Origin: Aquilonibacter sp963820185
GTDB taxonomy: Bacteria > Vulcanimicrobiota > Vulcanimicrobiia > Vulcanimicrobiales > Vulcanimicrobiaceae
DNA length: 64,000 nucleotides
Direction of reading: 5' to 3'
Assembly (NCBI GenBank): GCA_963820185.1
Contig: CAWFYV010000007.1
Location: 558,001-622,000, forward strand
A program made the translations under genes and the position numbers. Below the pieces are notes generated by a model. That model searched no databases and was not told where the DNA came from. It was given only the letters and a program-made list of their open reading frames with translations. Below, piece by piece: positions 43,239 to 51,132 of the stretch (positions are counted from its first letter, which is position 1; every line of letters begins with the position of its first letter).

Positions 43239-43775
43239 ATGGCAACGCAAACCATCGAACGCGCTGGTCTGGTTACGGCGCGCGGCAACCCGATCACGCT
43301 TTTGGGCCCGGAGCTACGCGTGGGCGACGACGCACCCGAGGTGCACCTGATCGGCTCCAACATGGCCGTCAACACGCTTGACGAGCTCACCGACAACGGC
43401 AAACGCGCCGCGCTGTTGATCGTGGTACCTTCACTCGATACGCCGACTTGCGCGGTTGAATCGCGCAAATTCAATCAGCGGCTGGGTGAGTTGCCCGCGG
43501 GCGTAAAGCCCTACATCGTAAGCATGGATCTGCCGTTCGCCATGGTGCGTTGGTGCGGTGCTGAGAACGTGACGATCGATCTGCTCTCGGATTACCGCGA
43601 CCACGCCTTCGGTTATGCCTACGGCGTGCGCATCAAGGAAAACGGGCTCTTGATGCGTGCGAATTTCATCATCGGCAAGGACAAGAAGCTGACCTACGTC
43701 GAGCTCGTGCCCGAGATCAGCCAAGAGCCGAACTACGATGCGACGATCCAAGCTGCCCAGGCGGCTGCGAAATAG
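43239..43775 (+). CDS. tpx: thiol peroxidase
   Basis: A 178-residue atypical 2-Cys peroxiredoxin that reduces lipid and hydrogen peroxides with thioredoxin. The peroxidatic Cys is in VPSLDTPTCAVESRKFN near 70, the resolving Cys in FAMVRWCGAENV near 105, and the Arg near 140 in GLLMRANFIIG. The start ATG follows AGGAGGACAAC. Length is slightly above the usual 165 because of the N-terminus (ATQTIERAGLVTARG). Confidence 0.93.
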   Translation: MATQTIERAGLVTARGNPITLLGPELRVGDDAPEVHLIGSNMAVNTLDELTDNGKRAALLIVVPSLDTPTCAVESRKFNQRLGELPAGVKPYIVSMDLPFAMVRWCGAENVTIDLLSDYRDHAFGYAYGVRIKENGLLMRANFIIGKDKKLTYVELVPEISQEPNYDATIQAAQAAAK

Positions 43776-43814
43776 CGGCTAGGGACTAGCACCCACAAGC
43801 CGAAAGGGCGCTCG

Positions 43815-45359
43815 ATGCCCCCGACGGTATTTATCCTCGACTTCGGCGCGCAATACAGTCAGCTGATCGCGCGCCGGACGCGAGAACTTGGCGTCTATTG
43901 CGAGATCGTGCCCTACGACGTTGCCTGGTCGACGCTCGCGGCGCGCAATCCCGCGGCGATCATTCTTTCGGGCGGCCCGGAAAGCACGCTGGTTCCCGAT
44001 GCACCCGATCTCGATTCGCAGATTCTTGCGAGCGGGCTGCCGATGCTCGGAATCTGTTATGGAATGCAGTTGCTCGCGCGCCGTTTTGGCGCAAAACTCG
44101 TCAAGCTCGATCGTGCCGAATATGGCCCGGCGACGCTGAGCACCGTCGCTGGGGACTCGCCGTTCCTCGCCGATGTTCCAACGCGTTCGCGCGTCTGGAT
44201 GTCGCACGGCGACTCGGTCCTGGAGCTGCCGGCCGGATTCGTCGAGCTCGCATCGACGCCACGCTGCAACGTCGCGGCGATGGGTGATGTCAAACGCAAG
44301 ATCTACGGCGTGCAGTTTCATCCCGAAGTCGTCCATACCGACGCCGGCATCACGATGCTTGCCAACTTCCTACACGGGATTGCGGGGCTTGGCAACGACT
44401 GGAAGATGGAGTCGTTTGTCGACCGCGCGATTGCGGACATTCGCACGCAGGTCGGCAACGACAAAGTGATCTGCGCGCTCTCCGGCGGCGTGGATTCGGC
44501 GGTTGCCGCCACCCTCGTCTCGCGCGCGATCGGCGAACAGCTGACGTGCATCTTCGTGGATCACGGCCTGCTGCGCAAAGGCGAAGCGCAATCGGTGCTC
44601 GCGGCGTTCCGTGACGTGTTGCACTTGCGCGTGATCGCGATCGACGCGCGCGAGCGCTTTTTGAAGAAGTTGGAGGGCGTCGAAGATCCCGAGCGCAAGC
44701 GCATCATCATCGGACACGAGTTCATCGCGGTCTTCGAAGAAGAAGCCAAGAAGATTCCGGGCGTCAAGTATCTGGTGCAGGGCACGCTCTATCCCGACGT
44801 GATCGAATCCAAAACGCCGGATAGTAAGGCCGGCCACAAGATCAAATCGCATCACAACGTGGGCGGCCTGCCCGAGAACATGGATTTCAAACTGATCGAA
44901 CCGCTGCGCGCGCTCTTCAAAGACGAAGTGCGCGAACTCGGCCGTGTACTCGGCTTGCCCGAACACATCGTGCAACGGCAGCCGTTTCCGGGTCCGGGAC
45001 TTGCCGTACGTATCATCGGCGATATCACCCCCGACCGGTTGGAGATCGTGCGCGACGCGGACGCGATCGTGCGCGAGGAGATCGATGGGGCCAAAGGGCT
45101 GCAGCCGCATCCGTGGCAGTACTTCGCGGTGCTCACGCCGGTGCGCAGCGTCGGCGTGATGGGCGACGGGCGCACGTATGCCAATCTCGTCGCGGTGCGC
45201 GCAATTACGAGCGAGGACGGTATGACCGCGGACTGGGCCCGCCTCCCGCACGACTTGCTCGAACGGATCTCAACGCGCATCGTCAACGAAGTGCAAGGCG
45301 TCAATCGCGTCGCCTACGACATCACCTCGAAGCCGCCGGCAACGGTCGAGTGGGAGTGA
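43815..45359 (+). CDS. guaA: GMP synthase (glutamine-hydrolysing)
   Basis: A 514-residue enzyme converting XMP to GMP. The glutaminase domain has ILSGGPEST near 48, GICYGMQLLARRFG near 77 (Cys nucleophile) and GVQFHPEVVHT near 165 (His-Glu). The ATP-pyrophosphatase domain has ICALSGGVDSAVAATLV near 215 (P-loop SGGVDS), and the dimerisation domain ends DITSKPPATVEWE. KSHHNVGGLPE near 343 is typical. It belongs functionally with the purine genes on both sides. Confidence 0.95.
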   Translation: MPPTVFILDFGAQYSQLIARRTRELGVYCEIVPYDVAWSTLAARNPAAIILSGGPESTLVPDAPDLDSQILASGLPMLGICYGMQLLARRFGAKLVKLDRAEYGPATLSTVAGDSPFLADVPTRSRVWMSHGDSVLELPAGFVELASTPRCNVAAMGDVKRKIYGVQFHPEVVHTDAGITMLANFLHGIAGLGNDWKMESFVDRAIADIRTQVGNDKVICALSGGVDSAVAATLVSRAIGEQLTCIFVDHGLLRKGEAQSVLAAFRDVLHLRVIAIDARERFLKKLEGVEDPERKRIIIGHEFIAVFEEEAKKIPGVKYLVQGTLYPDVIESKTPDSKAGHKIKSHHNVGGLPENMDFKLIEPLRALFKDEVRELGRVLGLPEHIVQRQPFPGPGLAVRIIGDITPDRLEIVRDADAIVREEIDGAKGLQPHPWQYFAVLTPVRSVGVMGDGRTYANLVAVRAITSEDGMTADWARLPHDLLERISTRIVNEVQGVNRVAYDITSKPPATVEWE

Positions 45360-45374
45360 AAATGGCGCACGCAG

Positions 45375-45845
45375 GTGAAGACTGGGTACTTCGGAAGTCG
45401 TATGGGTGTCATGATTAGGCCCGATCTGGTTTCAGAGGATCGCGAGACCTCCCGACTTTTGGTCGTCGAAGTGAAGCAGTCGATCCCTCAAAAAGATCAG
45501 GAATTCTTCCTGCAGCAACTACGGTCGTATGCGGAGAGCCTCGGGAAACCAAGGACTGTCTACTACGTGCTAGTTGATAATGACTGGATCCGCTTCTTCG
45601 AGGATCGTGAGCTAGAGACGCGCCTTTTGCGGCAGTTTCGAACGCGTGAAGTACTGCGGCCGTATATCGGTGCCGACTTCTCTGGAAAAATGAGTGAATT
45701 TTTATTGTCGGGGATGACGATGGCCTGGCTGCGTGATCTAGCGCTGCGCTGGAAGGAGGAGAACCCACCGGGCAGTGACGAGATAGAGCCGGATATTGTG
45801 GATTTGCTAAACAAGGCCGGCGTGCGAGCGGAATCCGTCCCTTGA
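45375..45845 (+). CDS. PD-(D/E)XK-type nuclease-like protein
   Basis: About 156 residues. The core IRPDLVSEDRETSRLLVVEVKQ gives the P-D and E-x-K of the PD-(D/E)XK fold, followed by LQQLRSYAESLG and a strand-rich VYYVLVDNDWIRFFED, as in type I restriction HsdR N-terminal domains. The start is uncertain: GTG 45375 or ATG 45405 in this frame. The upstream sequence from 45363 (MAHAGEDWVLRKS) looks like a plausible N-terminus in another frame, so a frameshift near 45400 is possible. The gene lies between guaA and purD and overlaps the PIN gene by four bases. Confidence 0.6.
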   Translation: MKTGYFGSRMGVMIRPDLVSEDRETSRLLVVEVKQSIPQKDQEFFLQQLRSYAESLGKPRTVYYVLVDNDWIRFFEDRELETRLLRQFRTREVLRPYIGADFSGKMSEFLLSGMTMAWLRDLALRWKEENPPGSDEIEPDIVDLLNKAGVRAESVP

Positions 45846-46423
45846 AGCGGATCTATGTAGAGACAAATTTTCTTATGAGCGTCTCTACCGGCCGAACTCC
45901 ACAAGCAAGCGAATTGCTTCGCTTTGGAGATGCGCTCAACGTCGCGATCCCACTCGTCTGTTTCATGGAGGCGCACAAGGCGTTCAACGCAATGAGGGCT
46001 GCTAAGTACGATCTCAAGCAGCCGTTCAAAGGCGAGACCGCTGATGTGGGGCGCGATCGGAGCGCTCACGCCCAGGAGTATGCTCGTGCATTGGCGGCGG
46101 CTGATGCGGCGCTCGTGGGCTACTTGGCCGATTCTGAGCAGCGTTTGACGGATGTCATTCGCGAGACAGCTGGGCGAGCTCGGCTGGTAGGGTCGTCGCC
46201 TAGCGTCTTGGACCGCAGCCAGTACAGTTATCTTTCCGATCCGACGGACGACATGATTGCGGGTTCAATTATCGATGACGCCTTGCGGAACCCGATAGCG
46301 GGAATGGCGTTTTTCTCCGAGGATACGGATTTCGAGCAGCCGTCGTTACTGGACGCCATGAGAGACGCAGGCTTAGAGTTGTTCAGCGAAATCGCACCGT
46401 GCTTAGTTTGGTGTCGCGCGTAA
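45842..46423 (+). CDS. PIN-domain protein
   Basis: A 193-residue protein with the PIN start RIYVETNFLMSVS, where the first acid is Glu, as in a known PIN subgroup. PLVCFMEAHKAF holds the second acid. DPTDDMIAGSIIDDA and AFFSEDTDFEQPSLLDAM hold the third and fourth. It is longer than VapC toxins because of a helical insert (residues 60-130). It is translationally coupled to the nuclease-like gene before it. A defence or toxin role is inferred from this pairing. Base composition is a little less GC-rich than the purine neighbours, which fits insertion. Confidence 0.7.
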   Translation: MKRIYVETNFLMSVSTGRTPQASELLRFGDALNVAIPLVCFMEAHKAFNAMRAAKYDLKQPFKGETADVGRDRSAHAQEYARALAAADAALVGYLADSEQRLTDVIRETAGRARLVGSSPSVLDRSQYSYLSDPTDDMIAGSIIDDALRNPIAGMAFFSEDTDFEQPSLLDAMRDAGLELFSEIAPCLVWCRA

Positions 46424-46424
46424 A

Positions 46425-47696
46425 ATGAAAATTCTCGTCGTCGGCAACGGAGCGCGCGAAGATGCGCTGTCGTGGAAACTCGCGCAGTCGCCGTCGTGCG
46501 ACGCGCTCTTCGCCGCGCCCGGCAACGCCGGCACCGCGTCGCGCGGCACGAATTGGAATATTGGGGCGACCGACGGCAAAGCGATCTTGGAGCGCGTGCA
46601 GGCCGAGCAGATCGACCTTGTCGTGCTCGGTCCCGAGTCGGCGATTGCGGCCGGCGTCGGCGACCGTTTGCGCGATGCGGGCATCCTCGTCTTTGGACCC
46701 AACCGATCGAGCGGGCGGCTCGAGTCGAGCAAAGTGTTTTCCAAGCGCTTCATGCAACGCCACGGCGTGCCGACCGCACGCGCCGTCATCGAGCATTCGC
46801 TGCAGGGTGTAAACAAGGCGCTCGATGATTGGCCCGCGAGCGCGGTCGTCGTCAAAGCCGATGGACTCGCTGCCGGCAAAGGTGTTGTTGTCTGCGATAC
46901 GGTCGACGATGCGCGCGCCGTCGTTGCGGAGTGGTACGGCAAGAAGAAGATTCCCGGCGGCGGCAGCGACGTGCTGCTCGAAGAGAAACTCGAAGGCCGT
47001 GAAGTCAGCGTCTTTGCGCTTGCGGACGGACGCGCAATGGTTCCGCTTGCTGCGGCGTGCGACTACAAACGCGCGGGCGACGGCGACACCGGGCCGAACA
47101 CCGGCGGCATGGGCGCATATTCGCCGCCGCATGGTTTTCCCGAGGACATGTTCGATCAAGTTCGCGAGCGCATTCTCGCTCCGGTCTTACGTGGACTACT
47201 CGCCGAAAGCGAAACTTACATCGGCGTGTTGTACTGTGGACTCATGTGGACGAAAGACGGACCGTCGGTGATCGAATTCAACGCGCGCTTCGGCGACCCG
47301 GAGACGCAGGTGTTGATGCCGCGCGTCAGCGGCGATTTTGCGGGGTTGCTCAAGTCGTGCGCCGACGGCGCGATGGATTTGAGCTTGGCGTCGTTTTCGG
47401 CGCAGGAGTGCGTCGGCGTCGTGCTTGCTACGAGCGACTATCCGCGTAGCAGTACGCCGCTTGCGGGGCTGCACCCCGACGTTGCGCTCGGTGACGGCGT
47501 GCACGTGTTCTGGGGCGGGAGTTCGCTCGAAAATGGAACCGTCAAGAGCGCCGGTGGTCGCGTGCTCACCGTGAGCGCACTGGGCGACGATCTCGGTGCG
47601 GCGCGCGCAAGCGCCTACGAAGCCGTGCGCGCACTGGCCGGCCGCATCGGCACGAACGCCCTGACCTATCGGACCGACATCGCAAAAATCGAATGA
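46425..47696 (+). CDS. purD: phosphoribosylamine-glycine ligase
   Basis: A 423-residue ATP-grasp ligase for the second step of purine synthesis. It starts MKILVVGNGAREDALSWKL. VVLGPESAIAAGVGDRLR near 66, KVFSKRFMQRHGVPTA near 103, VVVKADGLAAGKGVVVC near 142 (ATP), EVSVFALADG near 190, GPNTGGMGAYSP near 222 and VIEFNARFGDPETQVLMPR near 282 are all present. Its start is one base after the PIN gene's stop. The nuclease/PIN pair therefore separates it from guaA. Confidence 0.95.
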   Translation: MKILVVGNGAREDALSWKLAQSPSCDALFAAPGNAGTASRGTNWNIGATDGKAILERVQAEQIDLVVLGPESAIAAGVGDRLRDAGILVFGPNRSSGRLESSKVFSKRFMQRHGVPTARAVIEHSLQGVNKALDDWPASAVVVKADGLAAGKGVVVCDTVDDARAVVAEWYGKKKIPGGGSDVLLEEKLEGREVSVFALADGRAMVPLAAACDYKRAGDGDTGPNTGGMGAYSPPHGFPEDMFDQVRERILAPVLRGLLAESETYIGVLYCGLMWTKDGPSVIEFNARFGDPETQVLMPRVSGDFAGLLKSCADGAMDLSLASFSAQECVGVVLATSDYPRSSTPLAGLHPDVALGDGVHVFWGGSSLENGTVKSAGGRVLTVSALGDDLGAARASAYEAVRALAGRIGTNALTYRTDIAKIE

Positions 47697-48430
47697 ACGG
47701 CGCGGTTGTCCGCGATCTGCTGCTCGCGGTGCAAGGGTTGAACGTGACCATTCTTGCGCTCCAGGATTGGCTTCCGCTCGGGCACTTCAATCGTGTGCGT
47801 ACCATGCGCGCGGAACGCACGTTTACCCAACTCCTGACCGTGACCGCGCTGCAAACGCTGCCGTTTGCATTTGGCCTCGTCTGCAGCTCGTTCTATCGCT
47901 ACGTGCCCTATCCGAGCTGGCTGTACGGCTGGCTGTGGATCAGCTATGGTGCGTTTTTCCTCGGACAAGTGCAAGCGTGGTGGATTCCGTATCTCATCCC
48001 GTCACAACGCGGACGCCGTAAGAGCGTCACGCCGAATACGCTGCACTTGATCCTGCATCTCACGACGATCGCAACGCTCGTGCTGCTGCCTTTCGAACCG
48101 CGGTACGCGTTTCCGTGCACGTCATTTTCGATTCGTTCGATCGAAGCAATCTCTGGCTTGCGCTGGTGGTTCCCTTACTACCTCTCGCCATGTTCATCTC
48201 GGGATTTAGTCGGTGGCGTTCGATTTTGCGACAAACGGGTGAGCCACCAAAGTTTAGCGTTATCGCGTTCGCGGTCGGAACCGCGTTCCTGTTTGTTTCG
48301 TATGCTTGGTTTTTTTGGTGGAATTCGTGGCGCGTCGAACACGATTACGCTGCCGGGAAAACCAGGCTCGTGCAAGGGCAGGTCGTGGGATATCGGGCAA
48401 CTCCTGACGGCAAAAGTGCCTCGTTCGTAG
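47693..48430 (+). CDS. four-span membrane protein, C-terminus probably broken
   Basis: Overlaps purD by four bases (ATGA), so it was part of the operon. Residues 1-140 are coherent, with four hydrophobic segments: DLLLAVQGLNVTILALQDWLP, LQTLPFAFGLVCSSFY, WLYGWLWISYGAFFLGQVQAWW and LHLILHLTTIATLVLLPF. After PFEPRYAFP (about 48110) the sequence becomes atypical and lies over another reading frame that looks genuine (48115-48588). A junction or frameshift near 48110 is likely. I do not recognise the family. Confidence 0.5.
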   Translation: MNGAVVRDLLLAVQGLNVTILALQDWLPLGHFNRVRTMRAERTFTQLLTVTALQTLPFAFGLVCSSFYRYVPYPSWLYGWLWISYGAFFLGQVQAWWIPYLIPSQRGRRKSVTPNTLHLILHLTTIATLVLLPFEPRYAFPCTSFSIRSIEAISGLRWWFPYYLSPCSSRDLVGGVRFCDKRVSHQSLALSRSRSEPRSCLFRMLGFFGGIRGASNTITLPGKPGSCKGRSWDIGQLLTAKVPRS

Positions 48431-48588
48431 TTGAAGGCGTTCGCTTCAGCGTGTCCTGCTGCGATCCAAGGCCCATTTATCGCGGCACGCCATCTGAGGG
48501 CCTATCACCCGACGTCGTGTACGACGGGATGTATTTACGCGTAACCTATCTCTCCCCGGAAGAAATTGTCCGTATCGAGGCTCGTTAG
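48115..48588 (+). CDS. membrane protein with extracytoplasmic domain
   Basis: About 157 residues. Two hydrophobic spans (LWLALVVPLLPLAMFISGF and VIAFAVGTAFLFVSYAWFFWW) are followed by a domain of strands (RLVQGQVVGYRATPDGKSASFVVEGVRFSVS) with CC and a short acidic end. It overlaps the previous gene in another frame. The start GTG 48115 is uncertain; the original start may have been lost at the junction. Function unknown. Confidence 0.5.
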   Translation: MHVIFDSFDRSNLWLALVVPLLPLAMFISGFSRWRSILRQTGEPPKFSVIAFAVGTAFLFVSYAWFFWWNSWRVEHDYAAGKTRLVQGQVVGYRATPDGKSASFVVEGVRFSVSCCDPRPIYRGTPSEGLSPDVVYDGMYLRVTYLSPEEIVRIEAR

Positions 48589-48637
48589 GGGATGGAGAAC
48601 GCAGTGCTATGCCGATGCCCGATAGCGGAAATGCCGA

Positions 48638-48658
48638 GGGCCGCTCAATGAGCGGCCC
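48638..48658 (+). terminator. GC-rich hairpin 50 bp after the membrane protein
   Basis: GGGCCGCTCAATGAGCGGCCC is nearly a perfect hairpin with a very small loop. No T-run follows, so it may be a Rho-independent terminator of poor quality or simply an RNA end-stabiliser. Confidence 0.4.
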
Positions 48659-48662
48659 CGGT

Positions 48663-48779
48663 GACGCACGGCCTGACACCACACCAGTCTATCACCGTTT
48701 TTCCGGCCACGCAAATTTTGCGCGGGTGGAGAGTGCGAGAATCGAACTCGCGGCGCGCCGGTGTGTCAGGCCGTGCGTC
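48663..48779. repeat. 17 bp perfect inverted repeat, 83 bp apart
   Basis: GACGCACGGCCTGACAC at 48663-48679 returns as its reverse complement at 48763-48779. The right arm lies in the middle of a tRNA-like sequence, where the D and anticodon arms should be. Confidence 0.75.
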
Positions 48780-48798
48780 GACACCATCGAAACTCCCC
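48727..48798 (-). other. tRNA-like sequence without normal anticodon arm
   Basis: On the minus strand GGGGAGT/ACTCTCC makes a perfect 7 bp acceptor arm. GCGAG-TTCGATT-CTCGC makes a perfect T arm directly before it, followed by A as discriminator; CCA is not encoded. Total length is 72. No normal D arm or CTxxxAA-type anticodon loop is found, because the centre is filled by the right arm of the inverted repeat. Probably a tRNA gene overwritten in the middle, or a tRNA end left by an integration. The remaining stretch to 48965 shows nothing I can assign. Confidence 0.5.
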
Positions 48799-48965
48799 AC
48801 CGCCTATCTATCACGCGGAGGCGGAGAAATATCAATATCCGAACGTGGCGGACAGCCAGAACGCGATTGTATCGAATCCGAGTGATGCGAGCGCCAATCC
48901 AATCACTAGGCGGACGGCGAGCAGGATACAGTGTCTCATCATGTTGAGTCGACGAATGAGCCGGC

Positions 48966-50239
48966 TCAAAATCGACAGCGGGCCGCCCGTTGCAGAAGAA
49001 ATTCGCGATCGCGTGCGTTGGCAGCCAACGCGGCGGCGTGTTCGAATTCCTCGCGCGCCTCGCTAAAGCGCTGCAGCTTCTCCAGCAGATCGCCCCGCAC
49101 GCTCGGGAGCAAGTGATACGACTTGAGCGCCGGTGCATCGAGCAGCGCATCGACGAGATCGAGGCCGGCCTGCGGACCGAACGCCATGCCAATAGCAACT
49201 GCGCGGTTGAGCTCGACGACCGGGGTGGGCGCGAGTTGCGCGAGTGCGTCGTAGAGCGCCGCGATGCGGTGCCAATCGGTCTCACTAGCGACTCTTGCGC
49301 GCGCGTGACACGCGGCGATTGCAGCTTGCAGCGTGTACGGGCCGAATGTACCGAGACGTTCAGCGCGTTCGAGTGCGGCGAGTCCGCGCGCGATGGCGAA
49401 GTGGTCCCAGCGTGCACGATCCTGATCGAGGAGAAGAATCGGGGTGCCGTCCGCGGCCACACGCGCGTTCATGCGCGAGGCTTGAATCTCCGTGAGCGCT
49501 ACTAAGCCGTGCACTTCGGCTTCGTCCGGCGCAAGCGCCGCGAGCATGCGCCCGAGGCGCAGCGCTTCTTGGCAGAGCTCGGGCCGCAGGATCTCCGAGC
49601 CCGACGTTGCCGCATAGCCTTCGTTGAAAATGAGATACACGACGCCCAAACGGCATCGAGCCGTTGCATACGCTCTTTCGCATCGGGAACTTCAAACGGG
49701 ACGTGCGCTTCCGACAGCGTGCGCTTGGCGCGAACGATGCGTTGCGCGATCGTCGGTTCGGAAACGAGAAAGGCGCGAGCGATCTCGGGCGTGGTGAGGC
49801 CACCGAGTAGTCGCAAGGTCAGCGCGACGCGCGCTTCGACCGAGAGCACCGGATGGCAGGCGATGAACATCAGACGCAACAAATCGTCAGACGACCTCGT
49901 GATCGAGGGCTTCAAAGTCTGGTTGCCACGTTTCGCTCTCGCGTTGTTCGTGGCCAACTGCTCGTGCTTACGGTCCATCATGCCTTCGCGGCGGAAACGG
50001 TCGATCGCGCGCCGTTTCGCGACCGACATCAGCCACGCGCCGGGATTACGCGGGACGCCTTCGCGTGGCCACTGTTCGAGCGCCGACACGAAGGCGTCTT
50101 GGGCGAGCTCTTCGGCGAGATTGATGTCACGCACGACGCGCGTGAGCGCAGCAATCAATCTGGGAGATTCGATCCCCCAAATCGTTTCGATAACGTGCAG
50201 GGAGCGTCGTCCATCTCTGCGAGTTCGTACATCGTGCAC
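48966..50239 (-). CDS. ECF-type sigma factor (ECF42-like), frameshifted
   Basis: The N-terminal part has region 2 (LAEELAQDAFVSALEQWP, WLMSVAKRRAIDRFRR) and region 4 (LTLRLLGGLTTPEIARAFL, PTIAQRIVRAKRTLSEA). At about 49650 the frame breaks: after MQRLDAV the homologous GVVYLIFNEGYAATSGSEI continues in another frame. One base is missing in a short A-run (49649-49651 on the plus strand). A second pair of compensating shifts near 49900 is suggested by DFEALDHE appearing out of frame. The C-terminal extension (YTLQAAIAACHARA, YHLLPSVRGDLLEKL) is like that of the sigma factor at 19993. Two DGPF genes precede it. No clear standard start exists near HVIETIWGIESPRL; the ATG at 50239 overlaps the DGPF gene by 85 bp. 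Confidence 0.8.
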
Positions 50240-50556
50240 GTGCCGCCGCCGGCGCAGTCGAGAAAGCGTTGCGCAACTTCGAGCAGATCCGCGCGATCGC
50301 GAACCTTGAGGACTGCATAGCCACCGACGACTTCTTTGCTTTCGGTGAATGGCCCGTCGGTAACCGCAATCTTACCACCGCCATTGCTCGTCGTGCGAAG
50401 GCTCACACCGGTCGGCGTCCTTCCGCCGGTGTTGATCAGCGTACCGGTAGCGGTCATGTCGTTAACAAGCGCGCCCATTTTTGCGATATATGCAGCGTCG
50501 GGAGCGGGCGCGCCCTGACGGGTTGGGTCGAAGGTATAGATCGAAAGGAAAAGCAT
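50155..50556 (-). CDS. DGPF-domain (YCII-related) protein
   Basis: A 133-residue protein with KIAVTDGPFTESKEVVGGYAVLKVRDRADLLEVAQRFL, the family signature, and a C-terminal MYELAEMDDAPC strand. It lies in the same transcript as the other DGPF gene (one-base overlap) and the sigma factor. The extra Cys pair DCAGGGTC is unusual for the family and might bind metal or form a disulfide. Confidence 0.83.
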   Translation of the reverse strand: MLFLSIYTFDPTRQGAPAPDAAYIAKMGALVNDMTATGTLINTGGRTPTGVSLRTTSNGGGKIAVTDGPFTESKEVVGGYAVLKVRDRADLLEVAQRFLDCAGGGTCTMYELAEMDDAPCTLSKRFGGSNLPD

Positions 50557-50918
50557 TACGCAGCACCTCCAAAGTCTTCGGGTTCAAATAGTTGGCGGAT
50601 TTCAACTTGCTCGCCGCGTTCAAACGGTGCGCGGGAGATGCGCTCGACGATCTCTTCCTTCGAGCGCGCTTGCAGCAACCAGAAGCCGGCGATGAGTTCT
50701 TTGGTCTCGGTGAACGGCCCGTCGACGACGGTCGGCTTCCCGCCCGCGAAGCTGATCCGCGTACCTTGCGCCGAAGGCTTGAGGCCACCGGCGCCGAGGA
50801 AGATCCCGTCGCGGACAAGCGTTTCGTTGAAGGCGCCCATCTTGGAGAGCATCTCAGCGGTCGGCATCTCGCCCGCCTCGCTCTCCTTGGTAGCCTTGAC
50901 CATAACCAGAAATTGCAT
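50556..50918 (-). CDS. DGPF-domain (YCII-related) protein
   Basis: A 120-residue protein beginning MQFLVMVKATKESEAGEMP, with PTVVDGPFTETKELIAGFWLLQARSKEEIVERISRAPF and a C-terminal VEIRQLFEPEDF. It is the first gene of the DGPF-DGPF-sigma cluster. AAGGAG stands before the ATG, and an ECF42-like promoter lies about 40 bp upstream, which would make the cluster self-controlled. Confidence 0.88.
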   Translation of the reverse strand: MQFLVMVKATKESEAGEMPTAEMLSKMGAFNETLVRDGIFLGAGGLKPSAQGTRISFAGGKPTVVDGPFTETKELIAGFWLLQARSKEEIVERISRAPFERGEQVEIRQLFEPEDFGGAA

Positions 50919-50953
50919 CGGATCTCCTTATCGGTGGACGTGTATCTACCTAC

Positions 50954-50982
50954 ACATCGAACGACGGGGACGGAAATCGACA
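50954..50982 (-). promoter_or_regulatory. possible ECF42-type promoter upstream of the DGPF-sigma cluster
   Basis: On the minus strand TGTCGA (50977-50982), 17 bp, then CGATGT (50954-50959). As I recall it, the published ECF42 consensus has TGTCGA at -35 and a CGA-rich -10. If right, the sigma factor transcribes its own cluster. The rest of 50919-51132 holds only a 24-codon reading frame at 51049. Confidence 0.45.
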
Positions 50983-51132
50983 GCAGGCCCTGAGAACCGG
51001 CGTCCTACTTGTCATGATCCGGCAAAGATCGTACGATAGGCTCCACGCATGAACGAACCGCCCACGACACGCGACGTCCTCGACGCCCTGCTTGATTTTC
51101 GAACCGCCGTCGAGTCGCGCTAAGAGGGGCGG

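Noticed and set aside
51049..51123. 24-codon frame MNEPPTTRDVLDALLDFRTA
   Set aside because: It might be the stump of a larger gene, but it is too short and has no supporting signal beyond a start and a stop.
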